From Sulfuritalea sp. (lineage in GTDB: Bacteria > Pseudomonadota > Gammaproteobacteria > Burkholderiales > Rhodocyclaceae), in assembly GCA_016716965.1 (NCBI GenBank), contig JADJUP010000019.1, positions 9,208-73,207 on the forward strand: DNA of 64,000 nt, given 5' to 3'. The notes beneath the pieces were generated by a model that did not search any database, was not told the DNA's origin, and was given only the letters and a program-made list of their open reading frames with translations. This document shows, in pieces, positions 63,888 through 64,000 of this stretch. Position numbers and translations under genes: made by a program. The stretch's first letter is position 1. Each line of letters starts with the position of its first letter.

Positions 63888-63976
63888 TTGATGGAATTCA
63901 GCATAGCACACGTAGCTGGTATTTTATACAGCCTATTTGATGGAATATATTCCGTCACGACGGAAAACTTTCCGTC
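63888..63976. other. repeat- and palindrome-rich region next to intI, candidate attI
   Basis: Two direct copies of TTGATGGAAT (63888-63897, 63937-63946) lie near three chained perfect palindromes: GGAATATATTCC (63942-63953), TTCCGTC.GACGGAA (63950-63965) and GACGGAAA..TTTCCGTC (63959-63976). The element GACGGAA/TTCCGTC occurs four times within 135 bases, counting one copy at 63842-63848. Multiple direct and inverted integrase sites next to intI are the expected layout of attI; the crossover site itself is not resolved. Confidence 0.5.
63916..63931 (-). promoter_or_regulatory. LexA-like box upstream of intI
   Basis: On the minus strand CTGTATAAAATACCAG, against the consensus CTGT-N8-ACAG with one mismatch. 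It lies about 60 bases before the intI start and overlaps an AT-rich promoter-like stretch. SOS control of integron integrases through LexA is established in other integrons. Confidence 0.6.
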
Positions 63977-64000
63977 ATTAGTGATCCACACTTAACGTTG

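Noticed and set aside
63990..64000. ACTTAAC and GTTG at the window end as an attI/attC core site
   Set aside because: Only four bases of a possible GTTRRRY are visible, too little to call.

Overview
The window looks like a chromosomal segment of a GC-rich betaproteobacterium, probably of the Rhodocyclales/Sterolibacteriaceae type. This rests on gene content, not on a marker phylogeny: monofunctional RelA, class I FumA, an Acs next to an SSS-type sensor kinase and a membrane exonuclease, AddAB-like recombination enzymes, and many acyl-CoA dehydrogenases. Nearly all of it is protein coding. One tRNA (His) is present, and no rRNA or CRISPR. Region by region: 1-4.9 kb holds the N-terminus of a membrane regulator, a giant AsmA-domain protein with a roughly 580-residue octad-repeat helix, and TruC. 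4.9-12.3 kb and 18.4-28.3 kb are two minus-strand fatty/alicyclic acyl-CoA catabolic operons. Each starts with a large/small acyl-CoA dehydrogenase pair and carries a CoA ligase, a thioesterase and an alpha/beta hydrolase. The second adds a DmdC-like dehydrogenase, two isomerase-type crotonases, MaoC and a ComB-like phosphatase. Genes overlap by 1-4 bases, and a near-identical 15-bp palindrome lies upstream of both operons, so they are probably co-regulated. Between them sit a DHA2 efflux pump, a nitronate monooxygenase, an IclR regulator, a MORN-repeat secreted protein, OsmC and a bacteriohemerythrin. 28.5-38.8 kb is housekeeping and signalling: tRNA-His, a metallo-beta-lactamase/cNMP-binding fusion, MtfA, RelA, a diguanylate cyclase, MurI, FumA and a UPF0114 protein. 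39-49 kb is an acetate/carbon-sensing cluster: Acs, a DUF3311-like small protein, a symporter-histidine kinase, a single-domain response regulator, a membrane PAS-exonuclease and a cNMP/CBS/DUF294 protein. FeoB, a CZB protein, a MaoC hydratase, a nitroreductase and Hsp15 follow. 53.5-61.3 kb carries RmuC, a 44-residue small protein and AddB/AddA-like nuclease-helicase genes. Both of these are frameshifted as assembled, each at a G homopolymer. Poly-G/poly-C tracts nearby suggest assembly damage. 61.3-64 kb has a DHH phosphoesterase, a secreted protein and, at the right edge, an integron integrase (IntI). Beside it are a LexA-like box and a palindrome- and direct-repeat-rich stretch that may be attI, so a cassette array may begin just outside the window. 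Several repeat signals cut across genes: a dispersed RGCGCCGACTYTY motif with about ten copies, a GTGA-loop hairpin repeat family, a four-hairpin insertion kept in frame inside the exonuclease gene, and a REP-like element inside addB.
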